From the NCBI GenBank assembly GCA_024509875.1, contig JAMPIV010012436.1, positions 20,565 through 84,564 of the forward strand: 64,000 nt of DNA, in the 5' to 3' direction. Below, one piece after another: positions 32,797 through 43,230 of the stretch; position 1 is the stretch's first letter; the number at the start of each line of letters is the position of its first letter. The translations under genes were made by a program, and so were the position numbers. Source of the DNA: Oreohelix idahoensis (taxonomy: Eukaryota > Mollusca > Gastropoda > Stylommatophora > Oreohelicidae). Under the pieces are notes generated by a model. It was given only the letters and a program-made list of their open reading frames with translations. It made no database searches and was not told the DNA's origin.

Positions 32797-34722
32797 TGTA
32801 GCGGAAGGTTTTATATGTGTGAGATGATAGTGCTAGAGTAGAAATAGTATTCTCTCCAGAATGTGTGAGGTCCCAGTGACAGAGAAGTACACTGGTATCA
32901 CTCGATAGTCACGGCTGTGAAAGTATCTGGACTGAAAATATTCAGAGAACAGTCAGACCTTACTGCGCCACCTCCGCTATGTGACCACCTGTGATATAAT
33001 AAAAATTCAACCAAACTCAGTATCAACTATATTGAATGAATAAAGCTGGTGAATACAATTTATATCCTCTTTATTTACATCTATCTAATTGTGGTGATTG
33101 TGTGTGACTGGTGATACAAAAGTTATATTTATACAAAACCAAATTGGCGAATTCAATTACAGTTTTTGCAAGTTAAACTAAAATGTCATTTCTTTAGACT
33201 CTTCCAATTAGTTGGGTAATAGACTTCTTCACTGTCTTATTCACTTTATAACTTTCACTAGTTTATCACGCAAATTGTCATCACAAAACTCTGCTTGACA
33301 ATTATCACTTCTTGGTTGCACGATTGTCACAAATATCACTCATCTGTTAGGTTAATCAGTGTTCATATGAGATGTACAGCTTCAGTAGGTCTTGCTTCTA
33401 CCAATCCAGACACTGCCGGGGCGATTCGCATTGATCATCGAGCAATTCTTGATCATTGACCTCTGACTTTTGGTTGACAAGTATGAACCTGCAGATAATT
33501 GTAGGATATGTGGCTATTTGTGGATAACAATTACCACATTCCTATTGTAGGTGAGATGAATTTGTTTTCAGATGTATGCGTGAAAATGCATGATTATGGA
33601 TCAGTGACAAGACAGGTGTCTACTGTGGAACATTTTATAAAATCAAATAATACAAAATAATATGTACACACATATATGGTATGAGGTTATAGTATCCCCC
33701 TGCCTGACACGTTAGCTCTGTAAAGTGCAGTAACTTGATGACAGAATGAATAAGCCCTGATAATGATTGTGCTAGCCCTGATACGGACTCAGTCATGGTG
33801 GTTATATTTCGGGTTCCAATCTTCAACAATCATATCAAGTAATCAATTAATATGCATGATACTTTCATAACATAAAGATTAAACAAATCCTGAAATAAAG
33901 TTGTAATTACTGTATTATTTTACATAGTAACTTTACATACCCTCGCAGGATCTAATTAAGATCAGTAAAGACTGGCTTTAGTGGAGTAACAGAACTGCCT
34001 GGCTGCAAATAACAAGATATTGGCCGTGACACGTTTCTCTCTCTCCAGCCGTTGTCCTTCTGTCTTGCCTCGCTGTACAAGTGAATTTGAAATCATTTAC
34101 GTCCGCCCTTATATATGCAGCTACCGGACGTACAGGAAACAAGGCTCGCAACTCCAGCAAACTTCCCAAAAAAGTTGTAACTTCGGGGGTTTGTGCTAGA
34201 GGTGTTTCAAACCTTGGTCTCGTGCATTTCACCTAACCCAGTTCAAGCCTTTGGAGTTATATATTTCCGTTCTCCATGAGTTGACCTTTATATCCATATG
34301 TTGTTTTCCCATATCTGTCGTGTTAACGATTTTATATTGAATTATAAATAGGAAAAACACAGCATTTCTCAATGCACGGACACTATTCTTGCGAAATTCT
34401 TCACAACTACTTACTCCCTTCTGATTTCCTTGTACCTATACATAAATGAAGATATTCCCGTCAAAAGGAGACCATTCTCATCCTTGTCTGTCATTCCGTT
34501 CTCCTTCCCGATGTCTAATTCTAACCATGATTTCGGACGATTTTTTTCTTCCTTATACACTCGCCGAAGTCATTCTATCTGACCGTGGGAAACCCCTTCT
34601 CTGATTGGCTGCCCTAGATACACACAGGAAAATACCCCTGCATTCCTTTGTTCAGGTCAGCACACTGGTGTCCCACTTTTCGGTCTTCAAACATTTAACT
34701 AGGCAATGCGTAACATGCGACA
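32797..34722 (-). repeat. Element 3 LTR (3' LTR of the element)
   Basis: Begins TGTAGCGG and ends ATGCGACA on the plus strand. No ORF of interest. Confidence 0.93.
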
Positions 34723-34725
34723 GAG

Positions 34726-34739
34726 CCTCCCTCTCTTTT
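34726..34739 (-). promoter_or_regulatory. Polypurine tract of element 3
   Basis: AAAAGAGAGGGAGG on the minus strand, three bases from the LTR; the primer for second-strand DNA synthesis. Confidence 0.8.
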
Positions 34740-35028
34740 AAGCTGTAGATTTCTACAGCTAACAACTGTAAGCTTTGCCGTAGTTAATGTTCTTCTTACT
34801 CTCGTTCTATCTCAGTTGGGTGTCGAGTAAGAAAATCTGCTCCTACATTTTGTTTTCATGGATATAGATTTATCCTTCGCTATCTCTCTTTTCCCAGTTC
34901 GGCTTTTCATCCAGGCCCTTACCGCTGGTGAAATGGGGTCGGTAGGTTTCCCTTGAAGTTTACCGCCCTCTTTTCGTTGATAGTTGGTTGCGGTTTTCCC
35001 TCGCAAATTCGTAGGTGTTTGATTTTGG

Positions 35029-35988
35029 CTACGTGATTTGTTCTTTTCTTTCCAGTGCATGGGTTTCAGACTGCAATTCAACCTGTGTGGGATGTTTCTT
35101 TTCCCCTCCAGTGCAAATCTCGGGAGTACCCATGATGGCTGGTTTGCTTGTAGACTTTTGAAGACTCTTCCGCCGACTTTCTGAATCTACATGAGTGCAC
35201 TCTGGACAGGAATTTACATACCAATTGATGTCTTCCGTAATACCTGGCCAGTAGTACTGGGTGGCTATTCTTTGTTTTGTGGCACCATTACCCAGGTGTT
35301 CACTCAAAGTTATGTGCCCCCAGCCTATAACCTTATTTCTATAGGTGGATGGTACAACAATTTGACCATGACTTTTCGTCCCTCTGCCAGCTTTCCTGTG
35401 CAAGAGTCCATGTTCCATATAGAAATTTCCTTTCCTTGGAGTGTTATGTGGTTTTGACAGTTTGCCAAAACAAGGCTTCAATGTGCTGTCAGCTACTTGA
35501 GCCCGTTTCATTTCAGTAGAATGAAATTTTAATTTGGTGTCCCTCTCTATGTTCCTGGAGTCAGACCTGGTCTGGATTTCTGCCATAACCATAGGTTTCA
35601 CCGGGTTTCCCAAGAAAACATATCTACGCCCCAACATCAGGGGGTAAAAGGGATCATCTAACACTGCTGCATTTATCTCCCCTTCCACATAGCGACAACT
35701 GACATGAATCTTTGCTATGGGTAAAGTGAGGGGTAATGCTCCTTTTAGTGGCCCTTGAATATCTACTGTTTCTGTGGTGATTTGTTCAGGGCGCACCAGA
35801 GATGCACACACGACTGCGTCATAGGACAAACCTGTGTCATACATTCCTGTGACTTGTTTGCCATTCACAGTCACTATCTCCTGTGTAGGTGGGTGATGGA
35901 GGCTATTCTGAATCACCGTCAGTTCCTTCCTATCAGAAGTCCTCACCTGTAAGCATGCAGCATGATGAAGAGGTTTTTTCCCCCACAT
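35029..35988 (-). CDS. Element 3 pol: protease and integrase zinc-binding domain, truncated
   Basis: 320 codons in the -1 frame relative to gag. Residues about 40-130 look like a retropepsin: VNGKQVTGMYDTG (catalytic DTG) and, later, PLMLGRRYVF. After a linker ending in KRAQVADSTLKP comes the integrase HHCC domain (about 220-270): H and H in GHITLSEHLG, then RIATQYYWPGITEDI and CPEC. The ORF then ends without the DDE core. The linker after protease resembles the protease-integrase linker of element 2, so protease followed directly by integrase may be natural here too. The first Met (35,988) is not the true start; entry is by frameshifting from gag. Confidence 0.8.
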   Translation of the reverse strand: MWGKKPLHHAACLQVRTSDRKELTVIQNSLHHPPTQEIVTVNGKQVTGMYDTGLSYDAVVCASLVRPEQITTETVDIQGPLKGALPLTLPIAKIHVSCRYVEGEINAAVLDDPFYPLMLGRRYVFLGNPVKPMVMAEIQTRSDSRNIERDTKLKFHSTEMKRAQVADSTLKPCFGKLSKPHNTPRKGNFYMEHGLLHRKAGRGTKSHGQIVVPSTYRNKVIGWGHITLSEHLGNGATKQRIATQYYWPGITEDINWYVNSCPECTHVDSESRRKSLQKSTSKPAIMGTPEICTGGEKKHPTQVELQSETHALERKEQIT

Positions 35989-37106
35989 TTATCAGTGTTG
36001 TGGTTGTTCATTTTGCAGAACTTACACCATTTTTCTTCCCTTCGTGAGGGTTTATTGTTATATCCTGGAGGGTTCTTGTCTTTGTAGTCATATCTTTGGT
36101 TGTTCTTGGTTGTATTGTCCTTTTGTTCAAACTCGTTTTGGTTTTGTGGTGACTTGAAACTATCTCCCTGCTTCCTCTTGTTTCCTTGAGTCAGGGGGTG
36201 AGCCAGTTTGTGACTTTCTGCATAGATGATTATTTCATCTAATCTCTCTCTTTTATGTTCTACTAGGAATGTCTTCGTCTCAGGAGACATGGACTCCAGG
36301 AGTTGTTCTATCAACATCATCTCCTTGATCCCTTCAAAATCCTGATTGAAGTTTCCTAACTGACACCACCTCAGCAAGTAACTTTCCAACCTTGCTGAGA
36401 ACTGCTGATATGTTTCTCCTGTCTGGAGCATAGCAGTTCTAAATCGCCTTCTATAAGCTTCTGCGTTTTGTTCGTAACGCACCAACAATGCTTGTTTCAA
36501 GGCTTCATAGTTTTCCTGATCTTCTTTTTGCATCTTCAAGTAGACATTATAAGATACACCTCTCAATCCCTGTGACAACTTCAAATTCCACTTTTCTTTT
36601 TCTAGGCCATAAGTAGTGGCCAATCGTTCATATCTGTCAAGGTAATCCTCTATTCCCTCTTCTTTCTCCACAAATGGGTCCAAGTGGAAGTTCATAGCTC
36701 CATTGGAGGTGCTTTGGCTGGCGCTGGTATCCGAATGAGATGACCTACTACCATTAGTAGTAGCCACTGCCTGTATTTCAAGCTCTTTTAATCTCAGTTC
36801 ATGGTCTCTATCAGCTTGTAGCTTCCTTTCCTCAGCTGTTAATCTTCTTTCTTCAGCCTCCAATTTCTTGGCTTGAGCCTCAACTTCCAACAGCAGCCTC
36901 TTTTCTTCAGCTTCCATTCTTTTGGCTTCTCTCTCAGCTTCTAGTCTTTTGGCTTCTCTCTCAGCTTCTGCTTGCAGCTTCCTTTCCTCTCTATCCATAT
37001 GTTTGTCCACTTCAGTTGTGACATACTGGACGAGAGCATCACCTGTCAAGTCCAGCTCTTTTCCCATTTGCATGATCGCAGTTCTGAACTTCACTAAGTC
37101 AGCCAT
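35943..37106 (-). CDS. Element 3 gag (coiled coil, SCAN-like capsid, CCHC knuckle), intact
   Basis: 387 codons. Residues 1-35 form a helical head (MADLVKFRTAIMQMGKELD), 40-115 a coiled coil with repeats of EAKRLEAER type, and 135-315 the capsid. Its C-terminal half is SCAN-like (YRRRFRTAMLQTGETYQQF, ESYLLRWCQL, MMLIEQLLESM, FLVEHKRERLDE). A Gln/Asn/Lys-rich linker leads to one zinc knuckle with C361, C364, H369 and C374 (CX2CX4HX4C). It would form particles and bind RNA. It overlaps pol by 46 bases. The complete frame shows the insertion is recent. Confidence 0.9.
   Translation of the reverse strand: MADLVKFRTAIMQMGKELDLTGDALVQYVTTEVDKHMDREERKLQAEAEREAKRLEAEREAKRMEAEEKRLLLEVEAQAKKLEAEERRLTAEERKLQADRDHELRLKELEIQAVATTNGSRSSHSDTSASQSTSNGAMNFHLDPFVEKEEGIEDYLDRYERLATTYGLEKEKWNLKLSQGLRGVSYNVYLKMQKEDQENYEALKQALLVRYEQNAEAYRRRFRTAMLQTGETYQQFSARLESYLLRWCQLGNFNQDFEGIKEMMLIEQLLESMSPETKTFLVEHKRERLDEIIIYAESHKLAHPLTQGNKRKQGDSFKSPQNQNEFEQKDNTTKNNQRYDYKDKNPPGYNNKPSRREEKWCKFCKMNNHNTDKCGGKNLFIMLHAYR
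35973..35979 (-). promoter_or_regulatory. -1 ribosomal frameshift heptamer A_AAA_AAC at element 3 gag-pol junction
   Basis: In the gag frame the codons are GGA AAA AAC, so the heptamer is positioned as X_XXY_YYZ. Slipping back one base gives AAA AAA CCT and continues in the pol ORF, which is open to 35,029. It lies just downstream of the CCHC knuckle codons. CCTC/GAGG ends about 30 bases apart downstream (35,973 to about 35,940) could close a small stem, not verified. Confidence 0.8.
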
Positions 37107-37368
37107 TATATTAAGTTAAGTAGGGTATGAAAACTTACCTAAACTTACTTAAAATAATTATCAAATGGACAACACAATTAATCGTGCAACCTTGTGATAG
37201 TCAATATTTACTAAGTACTCTAAGGTACTGTTACTGAGAAAAAAATCTTGTTCTAGAATTTCCCAAAAAAAATTTTTTTTTTTTTTTTTTTTTTTTTCTA
37301 TTGGTGGCCCAAGATAGACTAAAGATAGATGTATTAGATAGAGGATGGCTCAGGATATACGAGAATAT
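37107..37368 (-). other. Element 3 leader
   Basis: About 260 bp between PBS and gag with an A/T homopolymer pair (37,264-37,297, about 28 T on the plus strand). No ORF. Confidence 0.6.
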
Positions 37369-37386
37369 CCCGCGATCGAGCCCCCA
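37369..37386 (-). promoter_or_regulatory. Primer-binding site of element 3, tRNA-Pro-like
   Basis: TGGGGGCTCGATCGCGGG on the minus strand, one base from the LTR. The first ten bases match the tRNA-Pro-type site known from several vertebrate retroviruses; use of tRNA-Pro is an inference. Confidence 0.7.
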
Positions 37387-37387
37387 C

Positions 37388-39313
37388 TGTAGCGGAAGGT
37401 TTTATATGTGTGAGATGATAGTGCTAGAGTAGAAATAGTATTCTCTCCAGAATGTGTGAGGTCCCAGTGACAGAGAAGTACACTGGTATCACTCGATAGT
37501 CACGGCTGTGAAAGTATCTGGACTGAAAATATTCAGAGAACAGTCAGACCTTACTGCGCCACCTCCGCTATGTGACCACCTGTGATATAATAAAAATTCA
37601 ACCAAACTCAGTATCAACTATATTGAATGAATAAAGCTGGTGAATACAATTTATATCCTCTTTATTTACATCTATCTAATTGTGGTGATTGTGTGTGACT
37701 GGTGATACAAAAGTTATATTTATACAAAACCAAATTGGCGAATTCAATTACAGTTTTTGCAAGTTAAACTAAAATGTCATTTCTTTAGACTCTTCCAATT
37801 AGTTGGGTAATAGACTTCTTCACTGTCTTATTCACTTTATAACTTTCACTAGTTTATCACGCAAATTGTCATCACAAAACTCTGCTTGACAATTATCACT
37901 TCTTGGTTGCACGATTGTCACAAATATCACTCATCTGTTTTTATTATCAGTGTTCATATGAGATGTACAGCTTCAGTAGGTCTTGCTTCTACCAATCCAG
38001 ACACTGCCGGGGCGATTCGCATTGATCATCGAGCAATTCTTGATCATTGACCTCTGACTTTTGGTTGACAAGTATGAACCTGCAGATAATTGTAGGATAT
38101 GTGGCTATTTGTGGATAACAATTACCACATTCCTATTGTAGGTGAGATGAATTTGTTTTCAGATGTATGCGTGAAAATGCATGATTATGGATCAGTGACA
38201 AGACAGGTGTCTACTGTGGAACATTTTATAAAATCAAATAATACAAAATAATATGTACACACATATATGGTATGAGGTTATAGTATCCCCCTGCCTGACA
38301 CGTTAGCTCTGTAAAGTGCAGTAACTTGATGACAGAATGAATAAGCCCTGATAATGATTGTGCTAGCCCTGATACGGACTCAGCCACTGTGGGTATATTT
38401 CGGGTTCCAATCTTCAACAATCATATCAAGTAATCAATTAATATACATGATACTTTCATAACATAAAGATTAAACAAATCCTGAAATAAAGTTGTAATTA
38501 CTGTATTATTTTACATAGTAACTTTACATACCCTCGCAGGATCTAATTAAGATCAGTAAAGACTGGCTTTAGTGGAGTAACAGAACTGCCTGGCTGCAAA
38601 TAACAAGATATTGGCCGTGACACGTTTCTCTCTCTCCAGCCGTTGTCCTTCTGTCTTGCCTCGCTGTACAAGTGAATTTGAAATCATTTACGTCCGCCCT
38701 TATATATGCAGCTACCGGACGTACAGGAAACAAGGCTCGCAACTCCAGCAAACTTCCCAAAAAAGTTGTAACTTCGGGGGGTTTGTGCTAGAGGTGTTTC
38801 AAACCTTGGTCTCGTGCATTTCACCTAACCCAGTTCAAGCCTTTGGAGTTATATATTTCCGTTCTCCATGAGTTGACCTTTATATCCATATGTTGTTTTC
38901 CCATATCTGTCGTGTTAACGATTTTATATTGAATTATAAATAGGAAAAACACAGCATTTCTCAATGCACGGACACTATTCTTGCGAAATTCTTCACAACT
39001 ACTTACTCCCTTCTGATTTCCTTGTACCTATACATAAATGAAGATATTCCCGTCAAAAGGAGACCATACTCATCCTTGTTTGTCATTCCGTTCTCCTTCC
39101 CGATGTCTAATTCTAACCATGATTTCGGACGATTTTTTCTTCCTTATACACTCGCCGAAGTCATTCTATCTGACCGTGGGAAACCCCTTCTCTGATTGGC
39201 TGCCCTAGATACACACAGGAAAATACCCCTGCATTCCTTTGTTCAGGTCAGCACACTGGTGTCCCACTTTTCGGTCTTCAAACATTTAACTAGGCAATGC
39301 GTAACATGCGACA
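37388..39313 (-). repeat. Element 3 LTR (5' LTR of the element)
   Basis: 1,926 bp, near-identical to 32,797-34,722. Gag and the PBS lie just to its left, so this copy would carry the promoter. Confidence 0.93.
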
Positions 39314-39318
39314 ACAAC

Positions 39319-40169
39319 AAGATCATAATTACAGAGATACTCATTATAATGAATATGATGATAGTAACCAAAGGAGCTATGATTCAAACCCGAGTAGGGG
39401 TTATAATGGTGGAAACAATGATAAGTACAGAGGCAATAATAACAGAGGTAGAGCACAATTCAAAAAACATAAAGCTCATTACCAGGCGAACTCTGCACAG
39501 CAAGAGTCCCACGAAGCCTATAAACAAAATAAAGATAATGATGACTCTAATAATATGGCATGTGCCGCTTTTGATTTTGGGAGAGCATCTCAGTGCCCCC
39601 AATGCAAAACATTATTTGAGCCAACCACAGTGTCTACTTTAAGCTGTGGGCATCCTCTTCCCGCTCTTCCTGCGTCAATCGCGAATGATGGGAGAGGTTC
39701 TCTTGTCTTACACAAAGGTTTAGTAAATGACAATCCAGTCTCAGTACTTTTTGATTCTGGATGCACAACTATTGGGGTTAGGCAGTCACTCATAGATCCT
39801 TCTCATTCTACAGGCAAAGTAGTCAAATGCGTAACATTTGGCGGCACCATAGAGAAATACTCTACCGCTATCATTAGGATTGCTACTCCTTTCTTCACAG
39901 GAGATGTACACGCATGTCTTTTGCCGAATCCGATCGCTGATCTTATCATCGGTCGCATTCACGGAGTCAAAGAATGCACTCCGGAGCAAATTTCCGTTTG
40001 GGAAAATCAAAATATGCAATCTGCTAATGCGGTAGTCACTAGAGCTCAAGCTCTCAATATGCCTGAAACTTCATCTGTTGAAGATAATGAAGTGCATAAC
40101 CAAGATGATCCCTTGGTAATTTCTCGTGACTCGTTTTATAAAACAACAAGAAGAAGATCCGACTCTTAA
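39319..40169 (+). pseudogene. Element 2 gag C terminus and protease
   Basis: It continues the gag frame after element 3. It starts with an Asn/Tyr/Arg/Gly-rich RNA-binding-like region, with CPQC and SCGH in place of a standard CCHC knuckle (about 39,592-39,655). The retropepsin follows: VSVLFDSGCTT (catalytic DSG, about 39,740) and ADLIIGRIHG (39,936-39,965). After a linker with VVTRAQALN the frame ends at 40,169, overlapping the integrase frame from 40,120. The shift between the two is +1 (or -2); I cannot tell a programmed shift from an indel. Confidence 0.8.
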
Positions 40170-41897
40170 GAAATTCTTCACTCTTGTAACGAAAGGTGAT
40201 CCGAATAAAGATTCAAATTGTAAATCTTGGATTACAATGAAGAATGGCGTACTTGTACGTATGGTGCAAGACTCCACTAAGTCAAGTCATTCTCAGATTC
40301 TTGTACCCAAGAATTTGAGAGTTAAGATCTTACAACACGCACACGACTCTCAGTGTGCTGGTCACATGGGTTTTTCCCGTACAAAGTCAAGAGTTCTTGC
40401 GGCTTTCTTTTGGCCTTTTGTGAACAAGGACATACGGATCTATTGTCGATCCTGTAAAGTATGTCAAGAAGTCAAATCCAAAGGTCCTCGTCATGCTGCG
40501 CCTATTCAGGCTGCAGATATTCCTATTCGTCCATTCCAGAAAATGGCGATAGACATCATTGGTCCATTCAAGATCAAATCTGCTAGAGGACATCAGTTTA
40601 TCTTAACGTGTGTAGACATGTGCACACGTTGGCCAGAGGCTATCCCTCTAAAGAGCATTACTACCGCTGACATTGCAGATGCTCTTTGGCTTATATTTTC
40701 TCGTCTGGGATTCCCCGGAGAAATATTATCAGATCATGGCACCCAACTGATATCGGATACCATGTCTCAAGTAATGTCTACTCTACAGATAGAGAGATCT
40801 TTGAGTAGCATCTATCATCCTATGTCCAATGGGATGGTCGAGCGACTAAATAGAACACTTAAGAACTTATTAGGGAAGATAACTGAGGATCATCCTCAAG
40901 ATTGGGATAGGGTTTTACCCGCGGCCCTCTTCGCGTACAGAGAGGTCCCCAATGAACATACAGGGTTTTCTCCCTTTGAACTTGTCTTTGGCGCGCAACC
41001 GCGCGGCCCAATGTCTTTGCTGCATGATCTTATAACAGCTGACAATATTGACGATGACACAAAATCTTCTTACGAGTATGTCATCGCGCTGAGACAAAAG
41101 ATTATCGAAGCATGCAAATTGGCAACGTCCTCTTCTGAATTTGCTAAGCAGAAGGCAAGACAATTTGCTAATAAGAAGAGAACTTTACGACAACTTTGTC
41201 CTGGTGACAAAGCATTTGTTTTGCTACCTTGTCGTGAAAACAGACTCCTTATTAGTTGGAAAGGTCCGTACGATATAATATCGAAAATTTCAGATGTTGA
41301 CTACATCGTCGATATTAACGGGAAGCATAAAACCTTCCACATCAATATGCTTACGGAGTTCCATGAACGTCCTGACTATCTACAGCCTATTTTCCAGGCA
41401 ACGGACGATTCTCATGTCAAACATGGTCATTACTCATCACTGTCTGTAATACAGGATGAGGAAACAAGTTTTTCGGATGTTAATCTTCCGCTTCCAATGA
41501 TCCCACTTCATTCTAGTGAATCATGGAAAGACGTTACTGTTTCTCCTGATTTGTCTCTAGGAGAACGGCGACAAGTTTCGTCTATGTTACAAACATTTCA
41601 GGATGTCCTCACTGACATCCCTGGGCAAACTCATGTCATTGAGCATGACATTGTTCTAACTGAACATACTCCAATTAGGGTTAGACCTTATCCTATCCCT
41701 ATACATTTCCAAACACAGGTTGAAAAGGAGTTGGATGAAATGATAGATTTACAAATAATCGAACCATCCACTTCTGCATATTCTTCGCCGATGGTTATTG
41801 TTCGAAAAAAAGACAATAACATACGTCTTTGCGTTGACTATCACAAATTGAATCAAGTTACGAAGTTCGATGCTGAACCTATGCCTTTACTAGAAGT
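40120..41897 (+). pseudogene. Element 2 integrase followed by N-terminal reverse transcriptase
   Basis: Residue numbers count from the GTG codon at 40,126. Integrase zinc domain: H71 or H73, H80, C107/C110, C113. Catalytic core: D143 (AIDIIGP), D203 (LSDHGTQ) and E239 (MVERLNR), with 35 residues between the second D and E. A GPY/F module follows (WKGPYDII, 378-385). After about 110 residues the RT starts with HVIEHDIVLTEHTPIRVRPY, IIEPSTSAYSSPMVIVRKKD and LCVDYHKLN. Right after DAEPMP the sequence breaks: about 50 residues, including RT motif A and its catalytic Asp, are missing, and the RT resumes in another frame at 41,898. Integrase upstream of a Gypsy RT is the defining feature. Confidence 0.9.
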
Positions 41898-42797
41898 ATG
41901 CCTTTCGGCCTTATGAACGCACCAGCTACATTTGTACGCATGATGCGTCGAATCCTATCGTATCGGTCAGATGTCATTGCTTATCTAGACGACATCTGTC
42001 TTTTCAGCGATACTTGGGAAGATCACTATTCAGGGTTAGTTGAATTATTATCAACTCTGCGTGAGTATAACCTGACAGCAAAACCATCCAAAGCTTGTAT
42101 TGGCTTTAGCGAAATTGCTTTCTTAGGCCATCGAGTAGGTCACGGTTTCTTGAAGACAGAAGGCCATAATATCACTAAGATACTTAACATCTCTATCCCT
42201 AGGACTAAAAAGCAAGTGCGAAGTCTTTTAGGTCTCATACAATTTTATGGACGTTTCATTCCGAATCTGTCCTCTATCATGGCACCTCTCTCTACACTAT
42301 TAAAGAAAGGGTCGCCTAACATGGTTCACTGGTCTCATGAATGCCAATCTTCACTAGAGAAGATCAAAACTATGTTTTCATCACCACCTATTTTAGTGTT
42401 ACCTACAACAGATAAAACATTTGTTCTTCGTAGTGACGCTTCATCCACTGGGATTGGAGCGGCACTAATGCAAGAGTACTCTGGAACTCTGCATCCTGTA
42501 ATGTATATATCCAGAAAACTTAATGCTGCAGAAAGGAATTACTCGGTTTTAGACCGTGAATTATTGGCAATGGTTTGGTCAATTCTCAAACTCCAAAGAT
42601 TCCTTCTGGGCGCGCATTTCGTAGTGGAAACTGACCAAAAAGCTCTTACGGCTATCCAAAGTAAGAACTTGAAGAGCTCGAGATCAACTCGATACGCAAT
42701 CGCTCTTCAACCTTTTCATTTCTCTGTACGAGCTATCCGTGGTTCAGAAAATGTGATGGCGGACATTCTGTCCAGATGCCCACATGATGCCACTTAA
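41898..42797 (+). pseudogene. Element 2 reverse transcriptase C-terminal half and RNase H
   Basis: It starts at the MPFGLMNAPATF motif, not a natural start. YLDD (residues 29-32) is the catalytic RT box. LGHRVG, the thumb (LLGLIQFYGRFIPNLS) and the RNase H follow with D180 (LRSDASSTG), E221 (DRELLAM), D246 (VETDQKAL) and a final Asp in ADILSR. All four RNase H acidic residues are in place. The frame ends at 42,797 and nothing resembling integrase follows, which confirms RNase H as the last pol domain. Confidence 0.9.
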
Positions 42798-43230
42798 CTG
42801 TTAAATATTGGATCTTTTTAATATGTATAACTTTACAACAGTTATTTTTTGTTTCTTTACTAAGATACACATTTGTAATTTAATAATAGAATGATGGTAT
42901 CGCTACTTAGCGGTTTATTGATGTTTATTCACCGCTGTTCTTTGATGATTGTTTCTTCATAAATCATAAATTTAAGATTATAGTGTGAATTTTTGGTATG
43001 CATTGTATAATTACCAGAATTGTATTATACGTAGATCACACCTTCCTGGAAACATTTATTCGTAGAGAAACAATTTCTCTCAGATTTTGAGATATATTCT
43101 CACTGGTCATATTAGGAATTATAGTTATTCCTGATATTTTCATCTGCGCAGTATTCTTGCGTTGTGAGCCTATTCTACGTTGCTCCTAGATGTATTAAAA
43201 AAAAAATTTAATTTTTTTTTTCCCGGGAGG
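42798..43230 (+). other. Element 2 3' untranslated region and polypurine tract
   Basis: AT-rich and non-coding. It ends with A/T runs (43,196-43,221) and GGGAGG at 43,225-43,230 directly before the LTR, a short candidate PPT. Confidence 0.6.

Larger units (their letters stand above)
32797..39313 (-). mobile_element. LTR retrotransposon (element 3), minus orientation, inserted in element 2 gag
   Basis: Two 1,926-bp LTRs (32,797-34,722 and 37,388-39,313) flanked by ACAAC. On the coding strand the LTR starts TGTCGCATGTTACG and ends TTCCGCTACA. The internal part (34,723-37,387, 2.66 kb) carries PBS, gag, a -1 frameshift signal, protease, the integrase zinc-binding domain and PPT. RT, RNase H and the integrase catalytic core are missing, so the copy needed help in trans to move. 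LTRs differ by about a dozen changes, some in two small clusters (near 33,350 and 33,792). Confidence 0.92.

Noticed and set aside
39196..39642. 148-codon ORF overlapping element 3 LTR and element 2 gag
   Set aside because: It runs across the insertion junction in a frame different from gag; a shadow.
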